Shown: positions 52,630 to 62,466 of the stretch, piece by piece | How the letters are laid out: each line of letters opens with the position of its first letter | How positions within the stretch are numbered: the first letter of the stretch is position 1 | DNA from: Pseudomonas berkeleyensis | Lineage (GTDB): Bacteria > Pseudomonadota > Gammaproteobacteria > Pseudomonadales > Pseudomonadaceae | Reading direction: 5' to 3' | NCBI RefSeq assembly: GCF_014109765.1 | Contig: NZ_CP059139.1 | Span: forward strand, 4,158,001 to 4,222,000 | Length of the DNA: 64,000 nt | Notes under the pieces: generated by a model | The model's database searches: none | What the model was told of the DNA's origin: nothing | What the model saw: only the letters and a program-made list of their open reading frames with translations | Program-made: the position numbers and the translations under genes

Positions 52630-54738
52630 CTACGCGGCCACCACCTCCACCGGCACACCATTGAGCACGGCATTGCCGGACAGCGCATCGAGCCGGCGCT
52701 CGTCGGTCAGGTCATTGGCACTGGCGCCCGGTTGTGCACAGGCAATATCCATCTGCACCCCAGGTCGGGCATGGCCCCAACCATGGGGCAGGCTGACCAC
52801 ACCCGCCATCACTTCATCGCTGGCGGCCACCTCCACCTCGATGCTGCCGACGCGCGAACGCACCTGTACGCGCTGACCATCGGCCAGGCCGCGGCTGGCC
52901 AGATCCGCCGGGTTCATCAACAGCTGATGACGTGGCTTGCCCTTCACCAGGCGGTGATAGTTGTGCATCCAGGAATTGTTGCTGCGTACATGGCGGCGGC
53001 CGATCAGCAGTAGTTCATGGGCAGCAGGCTGCTCCTGCTCGGCGAAGCGTGCCAGATCCGCCAACAACTGTTCGGGTGCGGCCTGCACCACTTTGCTCGG
53101 AGTTTTCAGTCGTGCCGCCAGATTCGGTTGCAAAGGCCCCAGGTCGAGCCCATGCGGATGTTCGCGCAACGCAGCCAGGCTGAGCTTGTGCTCACTGCGA
53201 TCACCATAGGGGCCGAAGCGCAGGCCCATATCGATCATCTGCTCCGGCGCCAGGGTCGGTTTCAGCTCGAGGTTGTTGCGCGCCGCAAAGGCCTTGGCCA
53301 GGCCCACGAAGATTTCCCAGTCGTGCAGCGCACCGTCTGGTTTGGCCAGGATCGCCTCGTTGAAACGGGTGACGTTACGCACGGCGAACACATTGAAGGT
53401 GGTGTCGTAGTGATCGTGCTCCAGCGGTGCGGTTGGCGGCAGGATCAGGTCGGCGTAACGGGTGGTCTCGTTGATGTAGAAATCCACCGAGAGCATGAAG
53501 TCCAGGCCGTCCAACGCCTGCTCCAGCTGCCGTCCATTGGGCGTGGACAACACCGGATTGCCAGCCACCGTGACCAGGGCGCGAACCTGCCCCTCGCCCG
53601 GCGTCAGCATCTCTTCGGCCAGCGCCGAAACCGGCAGCTCGCCGCCATATTCCGGCAGGCCGGACACACGGCTCTGCCAGCGATTGAAATGACCACCCGA
53701 GGTGCTCGCCACCAGATCCACCGCTGGTGACGTGCAGAGCACACCGCCCGAGCGATCGAGGTTGCCGGTCACCAGATTGATCACCTGCACCAGCCACTGA
53801 CAAAGCGTGCCGAACGCCTGGGTGGAAACGCCCATACGGCCGTAGCACACCGCCTTGTCCGCGGCAGCGAAATCCCTCGCCAACTGGCGGATGGTGGCGG
53901 CCGGCACGCCACAGCGCGAACTCATGGTTTCGGCATCGAAGCCGGCGATGGCTTCGCGCACCTGCTCCAGCCCCTCCACCGGCAGATGGCTTTCACGCGC
54001 CAGGCCTTCCTCGAACAAGGTATTCAACAATGCCAGCAGCAGCGCGGCATCACTGCCAGGGCGCACGAACAGGTGCTGATCGGCGATGGCCGCGGTTTCG
54101 CTGCGACGCGGATCGACCACCACCAGCTTGCCGCCGCGGGCCTGGATGGCCTTCAGACGCTTTTCCACATCCGGCACGGTCATGATGCTGCCGTTGGAGG
54201 CCAGCGGGTTGCCGCCCAAGATCAGCATGAAATCGGTGTGATCGATATCGGGAATCGGAATCAGCAGGCCGTGGCCATACATCAGGTGGCTGGCCAGGTG
54301 GTGCGGCAGCTGATCCACCGACGTGGCGGAGAAGCGATTGCGGGTTTTCAGCTGACCGAGGAAATAGTTGCTATGGGTCATCAGCCCATAGTTATGCACG
54401 CTGGGGTTGCCCTGATACACGGCCACGGCGTTCTGTCCGTGCTCGGACTGGATCGCGCTCAGACGCTCGGCTACCAGATCGAAAGCCTCATCCCAGCCGA
54501 TGGCCTGCCACTGCTCGCCAATGCGGCGCATGGGCTGGCGGATACGGTCAGGGTCGTTCTGGATGTCCTGCAGCGCAACGGCCTTGGGGCAGATATGGCC
54601 GCGGCTGAAGCTGTCCTGGGCATCGCCCTTGATCGAGCGAATCTGCGTGCTACCGTCGGTTTGAGCTTCGGTTTCGATGGCGAGCCCGCAGATGGCTTCG
54701 CACAGATGGCATGCACGGTAATGGAGGGACTTGGTCAT
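52630..54738 (-). CDS. Molybdopterin-dependent oxidoreductase
   Basis: 702 residues. N-terminal [4Fe-4S] motif C10xxC13xxxC17 and C50, then the MGD-binding molybdopterin domains (about 55-560) and the C-terminal dinucleotide-binding barrel (about 575-690). No twin-arginine signal, so it is cytoplasmic. No residue set identifies the substrate; formate-dehydrogenase-like and assimilatory-type enzymes have this form. No redox partner or chaperone gene is near. It matches PA3534 of P. aeruginosa in position. Confidence 0.9.
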   Translation of the reverse strand: MTKSLHYRACHLCEAICGLAIETEAQTDGSTQIRSIKGDAQDSFSRGHICPKAVALQDIQNDPDRIRQPMRRIGEQWQAIGWDEAFDLVAERLSAIQSEHGQNAVAVYQGNPSVHNYGLMTHSNYFLGQLKTRNRFSATSVDQLPHHLASHLMYGHGLLIPIPDIDHTDFMLILGGNPLASNGSIMTVPDVEKRLKAIQARGGKLVVVDPRRSETAAIADQHLFVRPGSDAALLLALLNTLFEEGLARESHLPVEGLEQVREAIAGFDAETMSSRCGVPAATIRQLARDFAAADKAVCYGRMGVSTQAFGTLCQWLVQVINLVTGNLDRSGGVLCTSPAVDLVASTSGGHFNRWQSRVSGLPEYGGELPVSALAEEMLTPGEGQVRALVTVAGNPVLSTPNGRQLEQALDGLDFMLSVDFYINETTRYADLILPPTAPLEHDHYDTTFNVFAVRNVTRFNEAILAKPDGALHDWEIFVGLAKAFAARNNLELKPTLAPEQMIDMGLRFGPYGDRSEHKLSLAALREHPHGLDLGPLQPNLAARLKTPSKVVQAAPEQLLADLARFAEQEQPAAHELLLIGRRHVRSNNSWMHNYHRLVKGKPRHQLLMNPADLASRGLADGQRVQVRSRVGSIEVEVAASDEVMAGVVSLPHGWGHARPGVQMDIACAQPGASANDLTDERRLDALSGNAVLNGVPVEVVAA

Positions 54739-54834
54739 GGCCTGGCCTCTTGTTCTGATCCGAGACGACCGGTCAGGTCGCAGGTCATGAACTATGGGCC
54801 GAGCACGGAGGCGACGCCAGCAGCGTTCGTCTCA

Positions 54835-54865
54835 TGAATCGGCAGGCATCAAGCCTGCCGATTCA
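54835..54865. terminator. Hairpin behind the lipoprotein gene
   Basis: tgaatcggcaggc / gcctgccgattca, a 13-pair perfect stem with a 5-base loop, 19 bases behind the stop of the gene at 54884 (minus strand). Short T-run only. Confidence 0.65.
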
Positions 54866-54883
54866 GGGTCGCGACTGTCCGGA

Positions 54884-55315
54884 TTAACGGATGGAGGTCA
54901 CGGTGCCCTTGTTACCGGTAACGTTGACGCTAACGGTCTTGTACACGAAGTAATCCTGAACGTTCACTTCGTAACGCGGGGCGACGATCACGTCGGCACC
55001 CGAGGCCTTGACTGCCTTGTAGGCAGCTGCGGACTTGGCGGAAGCGACCGGGTCGAGACCCAGTGCGAAACCACCCTCGCCACCACCGTAGGTCACGCCA
55101 TCGGCGAACTGAGTGTCACCACCCAGCTTGAACACACCGAACAGGATGTTCACCGAAGATTGACCGGAGATGGGCTCGCCCACTTTCACGTCGGCCTTGA
55201 GGTTAGTCTGCACGGTGCCGTTCAGCGGAACGGTCGGCTGGCTAACGTTCTGGCTGGCACAGCCAGTCAGCAAGGCGAGAGCGGAGAAAGCGGCGGCGTA
55301 GGCTACGTGTTTCAT
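54884..55315 (-). CDS. Hypothetical lipoprotein
   Basis: 143 residues. Signal MKHVAYAAAFSALALLTGC with lipobox LTGC (16-19). The mature protein is Gly/Ala/Val-rich and looks beta-rich with VKASGADVIVAPRYEVNVQDYF near the C-terminus. I do not recognise the family with certainty. AAGGAG lies before ATG 55315. Own terminator hairpin at 54835; single gene between the molybdoenzyme and argF. Confidence 0.75.
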   Translation of the reverse strand: MKHVAYAAAFSALALLTGCASQNVSQPTVPLNGTVQTNLKADVKVGEPISGQSSVNILFGVFKLGGDTQFADGVTYGGGEGGFALGLDPVASAKSAAAYKAVKASGADVIVAPRYEVNVQDYFVYKTVSVNVTGNKGTVTSIR

Positions 55316-55653
55316 GCAAAACTCCTTTGCACATATATTCCATGGATGTCCCCGTTGCGGGGGCAATGCATTGCCTTGGAAAGGCGGCGGCATCCTAGAG
55401 GCCCGTTCTAGAGCGGCGCAAGCGAGGATTTCAGTTTTGTGACATCTCGCACGCAGCTTTGGGAAAAGGCTTACAAAACAGGATTTTGTATGCCAGAGGG
55501 CGGCAATTTGCGCCGTCTCGTCATTTCCTTATAAGATCGCGCCTTCCCCTGTTTCGTCGCACCCTGCGGCCTCCTGCCGCAAGCTCTGCTGTTTTTGTCG
55601 GTTTTGATCGCCGGCCATGGGCTTGCGAGCTGTTGTGATAAAGGTAGTTAACG
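55316..55653. other. Intergenic region lipoprotein/argF
   Basis: 338 bases without a gene. It holds the argF promoter at 55508-55535 and presumably the divergent lipoprotein promoter. No ArgR site was found that I would defend. Confidence 0.6.
55508..55535 (+). promoter_or_regulatory. Sigma-70 promoter of argF
   Basis: TTGCGC (55508-55513) and TATAAG (55530-55535) with a 16-base spacer, about 120 bases before the argF ATG. Confidence 0.5.
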
Positions 55654-56570
<917 letters not shown>

Positions 56571-56574
<4 letters not shown>

Positions 56575-57674
56575 GCCAGCCCCTGCTGCAGCTACGCGGG
56601 CTGAACTGCGGCTACGCACACAAGGTGGTACAGGATCTCGACCTGCACCTCAACGCCGGCGATATTGGCTGCCTGCTCGGCCCGTCCGGCTGCGGCAAGA
56701 CCACCACGCTGCGCGCCATTGCCGGCTTCGAGCCGGTACTCGAAGGTGAGATCGAGCTGGCCGGCGAGGTAATCTCCCGCGCCGGTTTCACCCTGGCACC
56801 GGAGAAGCGCCACATCGGCATGGTATTTCAGGACTACGCCCTGTTCCCCCACCTGAGCGTGGCGGAGAACGTCGCCTTCGGCATTCGCAAGCAACCCAAC
56901 GCCGAGCGCGTGACTCAGGAACTGCTGGCGTTGGTCAAGCTCGGCCATCTGGCCAAGCGTTATCCACACGAGCTGTCTGGCGGCCAGCAGCAACGCGTCG
57001 CCCTGGCACGTGCACTGGCACCGGAACCCAAGCTGTTGCTGCTGGACGAACCCTTCTCCAACCTCGATGGCGAACTGCGTCGGCGCCTCAGCCATGAGGT
57101 GCGCGAGATTCTCAAGGCACGCGGCACCAGCGCCATTCTGGTCACCCACGATCAGGAAGAAGCCTTCGCCGTCAGCGATCATGTTGGCGTGTTCAAGGAT
57201 GGTCGCCTGGAGCAATGGGACACGCCGTTCAACCTCTACCACGAGCCGCTGACCCCCTTCGTCGCCAGCTTCATCGGCCAGGGTTATTTCATCCGCGGCC
57301 AGTTGCTCAGCCCGGAAACGGTGCAAACCGAACTCGGCGTGATCCGTGGCAACCGCGCCTATACCTGGGCTCAGGGCAGCGCAGTGGATGTGCTGCTGCG
57401 CCCAGACGACATCGTCCCGGACGAAAACAGTGGCCTGAAGGCGCGTATCGTTGGCAAGACCTTCCTTGGCGCGGCTACCCTTTACCGCCTGCAACTACCG
57501 ACCGGCAGCCAACTGGAGTCGATCTTCCCCAGCCATGCCGACCACCAGCCGGGCGACGAAGTGGGTATCCGCATCGCCGCCGACCACCTGGTGGCCTTCC
57601 CGGCCCTCGGCAGCGTCGCCGCTCAATTGCAGCTGAGCGACTCCGGCGGCGTACGCCGGGTCAGCAGCAACTGA
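56571..57674 (+). CDS. ABC transporter ATP-binding protein, FbpC/PotA type
   Basis: 367 residues. Walker A GPSGCGKT (about 38-45), Q-loop, signature [15 protein letters not shown], Walker [14 protein letters not shown]-loop VTHDQEE, then TOBE-like C-terminal part (about 240-350). It should drive uptake of a cation or polyamine-like substrate, but no permease or binding protein lies here, so the rest must be elsewhere. Translationally coupled to argF, an arrangement also seen in P. aeruginosa (PA3537-PA3538). Confidence 0.9.
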
Positions 57675-58481
57675 TCAGAGCATCAGCTGGCCGCTGGCGA
57701 TATGCCGCGCATGGCCAGCGATCTTCACCCGCTCACCTTCCAGACGACAGAGCAGCTCACCGCCACGTGCCGAACACTGGAAGGCGCTGAGCGTGTTGCG
57801 GCCCAGGCGCTCGACCCAATAGGGCATGAGGATGCAATGGGTCGAGCCGGTGACCGGGTCTTCATCGATGCCGATAGTCGGTGCAAAGTAACGCGAGACG
57901 AAGTCGTGCTGTTGCCCAGCGGCCGTGACCAGTACACCCAGCCCAGGCAACGTGGCTAGCGCTGGCAGGTTCGGTTTCAACTCACGAAGTTCGGCTTCGG
58001 ATCCCAAGACGACCATCAGCTCCTGCACGCCGCCATCGGCGTTGCCCAGCGCCAGCACCTGTTCCACCTGGCGCTCCAGGGCACTTTCGGCTTGCTCGCG
58101 TAGCGCCTGCGCCACCACGGCCGCGCGGCGCACCGGGAAATCCAGCTCCAGGCGCTTGCCCTGCCGGGTGACCTGCAGCGCTCCGGACAAGCAGGTAAAT
58201 TCCAGCACGTCGGCCGGTTCCTGATAGATGTCGAACAGCACCTTGGCAGCCGCCAGAGTGGCATGCCCGCACAGCGGCACTTCGCTGACCGGCGTGAACC
58301 AGCGGATATGCCAGGCGTTGCCCTCCTTCACCACGAACGCCGTCTCGGCCAGATTGTGCTCGGCGGCGATACGCTGCATCAGCGCCTCGTCGAGCCAATG
58401 TTCAAGGCGATAGACGATGGCCGGATTACCGGCGAAGGGCTGATTGGTGAAGGCGTCGATCTGATGAAATTCGAGAGACAT
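57675..58481 (-). CDS. PhzF family isomerase-like protein
   Basis: 268 residues. Diaminopimelate-epimerase-like fold. The catalytic Glu of the family is in HNLAETAFVV (near 46), and VPLCGHATLAAA and the late IGIDEDPVTGSTHC stretch form the active pocket. Homologues act as isomerases on unknown metabolites; phenazine synthesis is not implied, as no phz genes are near. Its stop codon directly abuts that of the convergent ABC gene, with no terminator between. Confidence 0.9.
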   Translation of the reverse strand: MSLEFHQIDAFTNQPFAGNPAIVYRLEHWLDEALMQRIAAEHNLAETAFVVKEGNAWHIRWFTPVSEVPLCGHATLAAAKVLFDIYQEPADVLEFTCLSGALQVTRQGKRLELDFPVRRAAVVAQALREQAESALERQVEQVLALGNADGGVQELMVVLGSEAELRELKPNLPALATLPGLGVLVTAAGQQHDFVSRYFAPTIGIDEDPVTGSTHCILMPYWVERLGRNTLSAFQCSARGGELLCRLEGERVKIAGHARHIASGQLML

Positions 58482-58578
58482 GGGGCTTTCCTGGCCGGTT
58501 CTGAGAATTCAGAGCATGCCCAGTTTGCCGGTAGCGAACCCCGTACAGCCGAGCTGTATTTTTCCCGAACAGTAGACG

Positions 58579-59367
58579 TCAGCGAATGCCGTAGCGCCGT
58601 AACAGTTGCTCCATGCGCCCGTCCTCACGGAAACGCTGCAGCCCCTGTTCGAACAGCTGCGCATAACGCGCGCTCTCGGGCAGTCCTGGGGCGAATGCCA
58701 GGTAGATGGGAATATCCGGCTGACGGCAACCCACTTCCACCACCTCACCATGCAGGTAGCGCTCGCTGAGCAGCGCCTGCATCACCCAGGCATTTTCCAC
58801 CAGCACATCGATACGACCATGACGCAGTTTGCGCAGGTTGCTGATCAGCGCGCGGTCGCCGGTCATCAGTTGTACGTGATCCAGGTCATGGTGGTTACGC
58901 AGATACAGATCGAGTTCGGCGCCGTAGCTGTAGCCGTTGATCGCGCCGAGACGCACGGCCTGCAACGACTCCAAGCCCTTGTAGCGCCAGGCTCCACCGC
59001 GCAGGGCGTAGAAGCACATGCGCGAAATACCGGGGGCGCTGGGCGTGAAGATGAAATCCGGCGCATCCTGCACACCAGCGCCAATCAGCGCACCCAGCTT
59101 GCCGCGACGGGTATCGTGCACCGCGCGCGCCCAGTTGATGACGCGATACTCCACCTCGATACCGGACTCGGCAAAGATCTGCTCGGCCAACTCGACGAAG
59201 AGGCCACGTTTCTCCACATCCGCGGCACAGTTGATCGGGCACCATAGATCGCCGGCAATCACCAGCTTCTCCGCCCGCGCCAGCCCACTGCAAAAAAGCA
59301 GCAGTGACAGCATCATGCCGACGCCCACTCTGCTCAGCAGGGAGCGCACCGGGACGAGCCTTGTCAC
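58579..59367 (-). CDS. Periplasmic solute-binding protein, family 3
   Basis: About 262 residues. Hydrophobic signal ([15 protein letters not shown]) before [15 protein letters not shown], then the SBP_bac_3 fold with paired cysteines. The GTG at 59367 overlaps the glpK stop as GTGA; GTG 59349 and ATG 59316 are also in frame, the last lacking a positively charged N-end. No permease is next to it, so it may be a sensor-type or orphan receptor. Coupling behind glpK is unusual and could be chance. Confidence 0.7.
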   Translation of the reverse strand: MTRLVPVRSLLSRVGVGMMLSLLLFCSGLARAEKLVIAGDLWCPINCAADVEKRGLFVELAEQIFAESGIEVEYRVINWARAVHDTRRGKLGALIGAGVQDAPDFIFTPSAPGISRMCFYALRGGAWRYKGLESLQAVRLGAINGYSYGAELDLYLRNHHDLDHVQLMTGDRALISNLRKLRHGRIDVLVENAWVMQALLSERYLHGEVVEVGCRQPDIPIYLAFAPGLPESARYAQLFEQGLQRFREDGRMEQLLRRYGIR

Positions 59368-60851
59368 GCTTCGCTGCGCACCCGTTTCACCGCATCCAAC
59401 CAACCGGCATAGAGCCGCTCGCGGTGCACTTCGTTCATTCGCGGCTCGAAGCGCTGCTGACGATGCCAATGGCTGGCAATGGCATTGAGGTCTTGGTACA
59501 GGCCGAGCTGCAAACCCGCGAGATAGGCCACGCCAAGCGCGGTGGTCTCGGTGACCTCGGGGCGCTCGACACTGACGCCGAGGATGTCGGCGAGAAACTG
59601 CATGACCCAGTTGTTCTCCACCATGCCGCCGTCCACGCGCAAGGCGCTGGGCGCCGCCGCGCCGTCCTGGCGCATGGCTTCGAGCAGGTCGCGGGTCTGG
59701 TAGCACACCGACTGCAGGCCGGCGGTGACGATCTCCTTGATCCCGGTGTCGCGGGTCAGGCCGAAGATGGCGCCCCGCGCCTTGGGATCCCAGTACGGCG
59801 CACCAAGTCCGGTGAAGGCCGGCACCAGGTACACGCCGCAGGCCTCGCCGGTGGCTTCGGCCAACGCCTCGCTTTCACGCGCATGACTGATCAGCTTGAT
59901 GCCGTCGCGCAACCACTGCACCGCCGCGCCCGCCACGAAGATGCTGCCCTCCACGGCGTAGGTGACCTTGCCATCGAGACGGTAACCGACCGTGGTCAGC
60001 AGGCGATTCTTCGAGCTCACCGGCTGGTCACCGGTGTTCTGGATCATGAAGCAGCCGGTGCCGTAGGTACTTTTGACCATCCCAGGTTCGAAGCAGGCCT
60101 GGCCGATCAGTGCCGCCTGCTGGTCACCGGCCATGCCCAGCACCGGGATACTGGCGCCGAGCAGCTCGCTGTCGGTGTGACCGAACTCGGCCGCGCAATC
60201 GAGCACTTCCGGCAACAGGCTGGCAGGGATATCGAACAGCTTGAGCAGCTCTTCGTCCCACTGCTGGGTATGGATGTTGAACATCAGCGTGCGCGAAGCG
60301 TTACTGGCATCGGTGCGATGTACCTTGCCATCGGTCAGGCGCCACAGCAGGAAGCTGTCGACGGTGCCGAAGCGCAGCTCGCCGCGTTCGGCACGCTCAC
60401 GGGCGCCGGGCACGTTATGCAGAATCCAGCGCAGCTTGGTGGCGGAGAAATACGGGTCGATCAGCAGGCCCGTCTTGGCCGAAACCATTGCCTCATGACC
60501 GTCACCCTTGAGCCCGGCGCAATAATCGGCGGTGCGGCGATCCTGCCAGACGATGGCAGGATGGATGGGCGTACCGCTGACGGCGTCCCAGACCAAAGTG
60601 GTTTCGCGCTGGTTGGTGATGCCGATGGCCGCGATCGCCTCAGGCTGCAGGCCGCTGCTGGCAATGGCATCACGGCACACCTTGAGCGTGGACAGCCAGA
60701 TTTCCTGACCATCGTGTTCGACCCAGCCATCCTGCGGAAAATACTGCTTGAACTCCTGCTGGGCACGCGCCACCGGCAGTCCCTGGGCACTGAAGATGAT
60801 GGCGCGAGAACTGGTGGTGCCCTGGTCGATGGCTAGCAGGTATTGGGACAT
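59364..60851 (-). CDS. glpK: Glycerol kinase
   Basis: 495 residues. Phosphorylates glycerol to glycerol 3-phosphate. FGGY family marks: [10 protein letters not shown] (9-18), [16 protein letters not shown], the adenosine motif [11 protein letters not shown] and the C-terminal [24 protein letters not shown] lies 6 bases before the ATG. In most pseudomonads glpF stands directly ahead; here an 81-base gap and then ybaK. Likely controlled by GlpR, whose gene is 650 bases away on the other strand. Confidence 0.96.
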   Translation of the reverse strand: MSQYLLAIDQGTTSSRAIIFSAQGLPVARAQQEFKQYFPQDGWVEHDGQEIWLSTLKVCRDAIASSGLQPEAIAAIGITNQRETTLVWDAVSGTPIHPAIVWQDRRTADYCAGLKGDGHEAMVSAKTGLLIDPYFSATKLRWILHNVPGARERAERGELRFGTVDSFLLWRLTDGKVHRTDASNASRTLMFNIHTQQWDEELLKLFDIPASLLPEVLDCAAEFGHTDSELLGASIPVLGMAGDQQAALIGQACFEPGMVKSTYGTGCFMIQNTGDQPVSSKNRLLTTVGYRLDGKVTYAVEGSIFVAGAAVQWLRDGIKLISHARESEALAEATGEACGVYLVPAFTGLGAPYWDPKARGAIFGLTRDTGIKEIVTAGLQSVCYQTRDLLEAMRQDGAAAPSALRVDGGMVENNWVMQFLADILGVSVERPEVTETTALGVAYLAGLQLGLYQDLNAIASHWHRQQRFEPRMNEVHRERLYAGWLDAVKRVRSEA

Positions 60852-60894
60852 GAAGATTCCTTGTTGTTATCGATAGCGTTCGCTGCTGTTGACC

Positions 60895-60913
60895 GCAAAA
60901 TGGCTCATTTTGC
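60895..60913. terminator. Inverted repeat between ybaK and glpK
   Basis: gcaaaatg-gct-cattttgc, an 8-pair perfect stem. It may be a weak terminator of ybaK or a protein site ahead of glpK. Confidence 0.4.
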
Positions 60914-60932
60914 TTGAAGCATACTGTGCGAC

Positions 60933-61403
60933 TCAGGGCTTGCCGATAGCCGCGAAGTGGCCCTGGGTGTGCTGCGCCAGGGTCTTGGCCGAGAGCTCCA
61001 GTTCCAGTCCGCGCCGGCCGCCGCTGACATGAATGGTCGGGTGCTGGCGCGCCGATTCGTCAATGAACGTGCGCAGGCGTTTCTTCTGCCCCAGCGGGCT
61101 GATACCGCCGACCAGATAACCGGTGGCGCGCTGCGCAGCCATCGGATCGGCCATGTCGGCCTTCTTCGCGCCAGCCGCCGCGGCCAACGCCTTGAGATCG
61201 AGACTGCCGGCAACCGGCACCACGGCCACCAGCAGTTCACCTTTCTCGGTCGCCGCGAGCAGAGTCTTGAACACGCACTCCGGGGCCAGACCGAGCTTCT
61301 CCGCCGCCTCCAGCCCGTAAGATGGCGCCTTGGGATCGTGCTGGTAGCTGTGCACACGGTGTTCGGCCTTGGCCTTCTTCAACAGATCGATTGCTGGAGT
61401 CAT
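60933..61403 (-). CDS. ybaK: Cys-tRNA(Pro)/Cys-tRNA(Cys) deacylase YbaK
   Basis: 156 residues, YbaK/EbsC family, which hydrolyses Cys-tRNA(Pro) made by mistake by prolyl-tRNA synthetase. Marks are CVFKTLLAATEKGELLVAVVPV with the conserved Lys and GGISPLGQKKRLRTFID with the conserved Gly-Ser-Pro-like loop. No strong ribosome site before ATG 61403. It lies between glpK and glpR; a GlpR-like site overlaps its start region. Confidence 0.92.
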   Translation of the reverse strand: MTPAIDLLKKAKAEHRVHSYQHDPKAPSYGLEAAEKLGLAPECVFKTLLAATEKGELLVAVVPVAGSLDLKALAAAAGAKKADMADPMAAQRATGYLVGGISPLGQKKRLRTFIDESARQHPTIHVSGGRRGLELELSAKTLAQHTQGHFAAIGKP

Positions 61404-61404
61404 G

Positions 61405-61420
61405 TTCGAATGTGAAAACG
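61405..61420. promoter_or_regulatory. GlpR-like site between ybaK and glpR
   Basis: ttcgaatgtgaaaacg closely resembles ttcgaaagtgaacat ahead of glpD (62417), so the same repressor could bind both. Confidence 0.4.
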
Positions 61421-61501
61421 CTGCGAAAGATACCCTACATTAACAGGCCGAAATCCTCCGCATCTACAGCCTATAATGGGTGACCCTCACAGGAAGCGCT
61501 C

Positions 61502-62260
61502 ATGAATCTCGCTCCCCGCCAGCACGACATCCTCAACCTCGCCCGCGAACGCGGCTACGTCAGCATCGACGAGCTGGCTCAGGCCTTCGCCGTCACCCCC
61601 CAGACCATTCGCCGCGATATCAACCAACTGGCCGAGCATGGTCTGTTGCGCCGCACGCATGGTGGCGCGGCCTGCGAATCCTCGAGCATTCAGAACACCG
61701 CCTACGGCATGCGCGCCGGGCAGATGCGCGATGAAAAACAACGTATCGCCGAGGCCGTGGCAGCGCAGATTCCGGATCACGCCTCGCTGTTCATCAACAT
61801 CGGCACCACCACCGAGGCCATTGCCCGCGAACTGCAGAACCACAAAGGCCTGAAGATCATCACCAATAACCTGCACGTCGCTGCCCAGCTCAGCGCCAAG
61901 GCCGACTTCGAAGTGCTGGTGGCCGGCGGTACGGTACGCAGCGACGGCGGTATCGTCGGCCAGGCTGCCGTGGACTTCATCCAGCAGTTCAAGGTCGACT
62001 ACGCGATCGTCGGCATCAGCGGCATCGACGACGACGGCAGCCTGCTCGACTTCGATTACCAGGAAGTGCGGGTTTCCCAGGCCATCATCGACAATGCCCG
62101 CCAGGTCTTTCTCGCCGTCGACTCCAGCAAGTTCGGCCGTAATGCCGTGGTACGCCTGGGCTCCATCGCCCTGGTCGACCGCGTCTTCACCGATAGCGCA
62201 CCTTCTGCCGCCATCACCCGCCTGCTGCACAGCCACAAGGTTCAGCTCGATCTGGTCTGA
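61502..62260 (+). CDS. glpR: Glycerol-3-phosphate regulon repressor (DeoR family)
   Basis: 252 residues. N-terminal helix-turn-helix (about 18-42, [24 protein letters not shown] region), then the DeoR sugar-phosphate sensing domain with [16 protein letters not shown], which binds the phosphate. It represses glp genes until glycerol 3-phosphate accumulates. AGGAAGCGC stands before the ATG. Same strand as glpD, with a REP-like hairpin between. Confidence 0.94.
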   Translation: MNLAPRQHDILNLARERGYVSIDELAQAFAVTPQTIRRDINQLAEHGLLRRTHGGAACESSSIQNTAYGMRAGQMRDEKQRIAEAVAAQIPDHASLFINIGTTTEAIARELQNHKGLKIITNNLHVAAQLSAKADFEVLVAGGTVRSDGGIVGQAAVDFIQQFKVDYAIVGISGIDDDGSLLDFDYQEVRVSQAIIDNARQVFLAVDSSKFGRNAVVRLGSIALVDRVFTDSAPSAAITRLLHSHKVQLDLV

Positions 62261-62282
62261 TTGGTCTCTCGACGGCTATCGC

Positions 62283-62335
62283 GTAGGGCGGGTGCAACCC
62301 GCCAGCAACGTATCGGCGGGTTGCACCCGCCCTAC
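62283..62335. repeat. REP-like hairpin between glpR and glpD
   Basis: 21-base perfect arms (62283-62303 and 62315-62335) round an 11-base loop, same arms as at 45245. Here it stands between two genes on the same strand, 22 bases behind glpR, and may end its transcript. Confidence 0.85.
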
Positions 62336-62416
62336 TACAAACCCACCCCTGAACTACCGCTCGGCGCGCAATCGCGTGTCGGGGTAGCGAAGCTGCGCAT
62401 CTTCGTCTAGCATATT

Positions 62417-62444
62417 TTCGAAAGTGAACATAAACACATTCGAA
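62417..62444. promoter_or_regulatory. GlpR operator candidate before glpD
   Basis: Two TTCGAA words at 62417-62422 and 62439-62444 with gtgaacataa between; about 23 bases before the glpD start. Position and likeness to GlpR-type sites suggest the repressor acts here. Confidence 0.5.
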
Positions 62445-62466
62445 TTCAAATAGCCGAGCGTGCCAC

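Noticed and set aside
57675..58481. Phenazine biosynthesis from the PhzF-like gene
   Set aside because: No other phz genes; the family is mostly made up of unrelated isomerase-like proteins.
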